Below, piece by piece: positions 61,035 to 64,000 of a stretch of 64,000 nt of DNA. This DNA comes from Tritrichomonas musculus (taxonomy: Eukaryota; Parabasalia; Tritrichomonadida; Tritrichomonadidae). Position 1 is the stretch's first letter; each line of letters opens with the position of its first letter. Made by a program: the position numbers and the translations under genes. Below the pieces are notes generated by a model, which saw only the letters and a program-made list of their open reading frames with translations, was not told where the DNA came from and searched no databases. The stretch covers positions 4,030,001 to 4,094,000 of the forward strand of contig JAPFFF010000008.1 in assembly GCA_039105265.1 (NCBI GenBank), read 5' to 3'.

Positions 61035-63998
61035 TTAACGGTTTTCTATGATAATTTTAGCGGTTGTAGGGAAAGCTGAACTACCAATATTTGTCAGATA
61101 TTTCGAAATTTCAATTCTTTTCAAAGAAACACAATTTGCGAATGCATTTGCATTGATTTCGTTACATCTAGAAGGAATACTAATTTGTTGTAAAGCGGAA
61201 CATTCATTAAAGCAATATTCACCAATTGACCTCAAATATTCTGGCAATTTTATACTTTGCAAAGATGAACATCCTTGAAATGCTAACATTTCTATCGTTG
61301 CAACTGAATAAGGAATTGCTATTTGTGTCAATGATGAGCAATGATTGAAGGAATGGTCACCTAAAACCTTGACAGAAGAAGGTGATTCAAATTCCACTCT
61401 TGTTAAAGATGAACATTCATCAAAAACTGATCGTGAAATACGATCCAATGATTTGGGAATTATAAATTGTTTCAAAGAAGAGCATTTACAAAAAGCATGA
61501 TCGCCAATTAATGTTATTGATGAATGGGAATTAAATGAAACATCAGTTAATGATGCACACTGATTAAAAGCAAATGGGCCAATTGATTTGAGATTAAAAG
61601 GAAAATCAATTTTTTTCAATGCTGAACAATTATTAAATGCATAATTTTTAATTGATTCCAAATAAGAATTTTCTACGAATTTTATTTGAATCAATGAGGT
61701 ACAGCCATCGAATGTAGAAATATCAATTGTAGTTACTTCCAGAGGAATTGTTATTTGCTTTAATGATTTGCAATCTTTAAAAGCGCTATTGCCAATTGAT
61801 TTCAATTTAGAATTAGCAGGAAAAGTTATTTCAGCTAATTTAGAACAGTTTTCAAATGCATTTAAACCAATTGAAATCACAGAAGAAGGAATAATTAATT
61901 TTTCAAGTGATTTGCAATTTCTAAAAGATGCATTTCCAATATGTTGCAATTTTTTTTGAAATGTTATTTTTGCTAAATTTGAACAACCATTAAAAGCATA
62001 ATTTCTAATTGATACTACCGAAGAAGGAACTGTTACTTCAGATAAAGAACTGCAATTATAAAATGAATATTCGTTTATTCTTGAAATTGACGATGGTAAT
62101 GTTATTTCTTTTAATGAACTGCAACATCCAAAAGAAGATTCTTTTATTTGCTCTACATTTGCAGGTATTGATATTTTTTCCAATGATGAGCATGCACGAA
62201 AAGCATCTTTTTCTATTGAAGTCACTGATGAAGGAATTACAACTTTCTTTAATGAAGAGCATCCAATAAAAACTCCTTCATCAATAATTTTAACTGTATA
62301 AGGTATTGATATTTCTCTTAACCCAGTATCCTTAAATGCAAAAGATGAAATAGAATCTACAGAGGATGGTAAAAATATTTTTTTCAGATATTTAAGCCCT
62401 GAAAACTCAGAAGGTTCAATTTTTTTCTTTGAGTCAGGTAATTTGAGATAATTTAGTAACGTAAAATCACCAAAAAACGATTTGTCAATTTCAGTAGAAA
62501 TAATACCAAAACTGATATTTTGCATTTGCAATTTAGAAATATTTTCTCTAATGTGATTAAGTATACTTTGATAATTATCAAAAGGAATTTGACATTCAAT
62601 GACAACATCTTTAAATGGTTTTAATAAATTCAAAAAATGAATCAAATCAAATTTGGCATTGTGATAATAATTGGATATAGGATCATAAAGAACAATTTGG
62701 TGAGAATCATCAATTTGGGACAAATATTCATCTTCTTTATTCGGTTTTATATTGAAATATTTAGTAAACAATGTTGCATCGAGTTTCAACAGATACTCCA
62801 AAAGCTTATTTAAGTATGGAAATATACTGTTTTCTTTTTCATTTATCATTTCTGAAATTGTTACTTGTTGTGTTTGAAGAGGGTAACCGTTAAATTCATT
62901 AATATATACATTATTTTCTGTAGGTTGAAAAGGAAGATCATCAGGAATTGATACATCATTTGAAGAGAATTTAGGTTTTTCGTCATTTTTTATAGATGCA
63001 GATGATTGTTCATCAGCATTTTTTTTATCGGACTTTAGATTTAAAGATGAGTCTGTGTCTTGAATTGAAGTTTTTTCTGGCATTGGAATCGTTTTTATTT
63101 TGGATTCTTCGATTAATTTTTTATTTGATATGTCAATTAATTCCTCTGAATTCTTATCTGACTCTTTGCTTGATTTGTGATGTGTGTGACCTAAAGAGAA
63201 CAAATGTTTAGAATTTCTTTTTTGTTTTTTATTTTCATTCTCATTGATTGACTTTTGGTCACTTTTCGGTTTAATTTTATCATCATCTTTCTTGCTTTTA
63301 TGTTTCTTTTTATCTTCATCTTTATTTTTTGATTTTTTACCTTTATTATTTTCATCATCATCTTTCTTGCTTTTATGTTTCTTTTTATCTTCATCTTTAT
63401 TTTTTGATTTTTTATCTTTATTATTTTCGCTGGATTTCTTTGATTTTTCACTTTCATCTTGTACGTTTATTAAATTATCAATTGATTCTTCAATTTTCAT
63501 TTTTAATTCTTCATTATTTGCGCTTTGCATCATTTCATTATTTTTCTTTTCTAACTGTTCATTATCCTTTTTCAATACTTTCAATTTCTTTTTGATGCTT
63601 TCATTTTCTTTTTTAATGATACTAATGCTTTCATTGGAACTATCAAGTTTAACCTTCAAATCATCTTTTTCTTTTTGAATCAATTCAATTTTTTTCTTTA
63701 TATCTTCATTGTCCTTCATTACAACAGAAACTTGCTTCTTTATTTCTTCATTTTCTTTTTGTATAGTATTAACCAATTGAACTGAATCATTTAGTTCTTT
63801 TTTAAACTGGTTTTTTTCATTTTGAATATTTTTCATTTGCTTTTTTATCTCTTCATTTTCAATTTTTACATTATTATTGCTTTGAATTGAATCATCCAAC
63901 TTTTTCTGAAGGATAATGAATTGTTTTTTTATCTCTTCGTTTTCGTCTTTGATTGGCTTGATTAATTTTTCAATCATTTCATTAATCTGTTTTGTCAT
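61035..63998 (-). CDS. BspA-like leucine-rich-repeat protein with long coiled coil
   Basis: 987 residues from ATG 63998, two bases from the window edge, so a longer N-terminus cannot be excluded. Residues 1-180 are a coiled coil (IKKENESIKKKLKVLKKDNEQLEKK). Residues about 185-260 are Lys/Asp-rich with a duplicated block (KSKNKDEDKKKHKSKKDDD). Residues about 350-530 are a helical region of LRR-family N-cap type. Residues about 535-985 contain some 18 BspA/LRR_5 units (LREISIPYTVKIIDEGVFIGCSSL; LTQIAIPYSVATIEMLAFQGCSSL). No signal peptide is visible, unlike bacterial BspA; trichomonad members are often of this intracellular-start type. Possible role in adhesion or protein interaction. It is the intact relative of the relics at 21554-22558 and 9807-9998. 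Confidence 0.9.
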   Translation of the reverse strand: MTKQINEMIEKLIKPIKDENEEIKKQFIILQKKLDDSIQSNNNVKIENEEIKKQMKNIQNEKNQFKKELNDSVQLVNTIQKENEEIKKQVSVVMKDNEDIKKKIELIQKEKDDLKVKLDSSNESISIIKKENESIKKKLKVLKKDNEQLEKKNNEMMQSANNEELKMKIEESIDNLINVQDESEKSKKSSENNKDKKSKNKDEDKKKHKSKKDDDENNKGKKSKNKDEDKKKHKSKKDDDKIKPKSDQKSINENENKKQKRNSKHLFSLGHTHHKSSKESDKNSEELIDISNKKLIEESKIKTIPMPEKTSIQDTDSSLNLKSDKKNADEQSSASIKNDEKPKFSSNDVSIPDDLPFQPTENNVYINEFNGYPLQTQQVTISEMINEKENSIFPYLNKLLEYLLKLDATLFTKYFNIKPNKEDEYLSQIDDSHQIVLYDPISNYYHNAKFDLIHFLNLLKPFKDVVIECQIPFDNYQSILNHIRENISKLQMQNISFGIISTEIDKSFFGDFTLLNYLKLPDSKKKIEPSEFSGLKYLKKIFLPSSVDSISSFAFKDTGLREISIPYTVKIIDEGVFIGCSSLKKVVIPSSVTSIEKDAFRACSSLEKISIPANVEQIKESSFGCCSSLKEITLPSSISRINEYSFYNCSSLSEVTVPSSVVSIRNYAFNGCSNLAKITFQKKLQHIGNASFRNCKSLEKLIIPSSVISIGLNAFENCSKLAEITFPANSKLKSIGNSAFKDCKSLKQITIPLEVTTIDISTFDGCTSLIQIKFVENSYLESIKNYAFNNCSALKKIDFPFNLKSIGPFAFNQCASLTDVSFNSHSSITLIGDHAFCKCSSLKQFIIPKSLDRISRSVFDECSSLTRVEFESPSSVKVLGDHSFNHCSSLTQIAIPYSVATIEMLAFQGCSSLQSIKLPEYLRSIGEYCFNECSALQQISIPSRCNEINANAFANCVSLKRIEISKYLTNIGSSAFPTTAKIIIENR

Positions 63999-64000
63999 TG

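Overview
The window looks like nuclear DNA of a parabasalid (trichomonad) protist, most likely a Tritrichomonas species. The evidence is combined: very high A+T, long unspliced ORFs, very short 5' leaders with trichomonad-type initiator (Inr, TCA+Py+T/A) motifs just upstream of several ATGs, BspA-like leucine-rich-repeat proteins, kinase-Sel1-repeat fusions, an alpha-actinin, and a Maverick/Polinton-type element. The species call is inference; the phylum-level call is firmer.

Layout. 1-4.5 kb is a pile of short inverted-repeat elements with a 412-bp tandem repeat. 4.5-5.2 kb holds a small gene that reads as a Pelota/Dom34-like protein without its middle domain. 6.5-8.1 kb (-) is a decayed caspase-like peptidase gene. 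10.3-13.3 kb is a USP7-like deubiquitinase homologue whose catalytic Cys is replaced. 13.5-14.2 kb has a cathepsin-L-like relic and a 33-bp minisatellite. 14.6-18.1 kb encodes a kinase / Sel1 / coiled-coil / DUF2807-like fusion. 18.4-19.7 kb is a 23-bp minisatellite of about 58 units that runs into a decayed Sel1 gene, followed by a decayed BspA-like gene. 23.5-26.7 kb (-) is a RecQ helicase and 27.9-30.0 kb an alpha-actinin.

30-41 kb has no host gene and is a nest of mobile elements. A TTAA-flanked MITE (33402-40783) was split by two insertions: a 4.56-kb shortened Maverick/Polinton relative (33482-38044; 438-bp inverted repeats, 5-bp target duplication) and a 2.56-kb inverted-repeat element (38075-40633; 7-bp duplication). 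Subtracting both leaves 248 bp, against 247 bp for an uninterrupted copy at 57032-57278. A 527-bp element with an 8-bp duplication lies inside another inverted-repeat element at 30.6-33.3 kb.

41.4-55.3 kb carries two large kinase-Sel1 proteins, a SAC-domain protein whose phosphatase Cys is replaced, and a small unknown gene. 55.7-59.5 kb is decayed: an unrecognised pseudogene, then an ankyrin-repeat pseudogene cut by three small DNA elements and bounded by a fourth. A tRNA-Arg(CCT) gene is at 59655-59726. The window ends inside or at the start of a BspA-like gene with a long charged coiled coil (61035-63998, -).

The intact genes suggest signalling and scaffolding (three kinase-Sel1 proteins), cytoskeleton (alpha-actinin), DNA repair (RecQ), ubiquitin and phosphoinositide recognition by probable pseudoenzymes, and surface or secreted LRR proteins. 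Nothing suggests operons; each gene stands alone.
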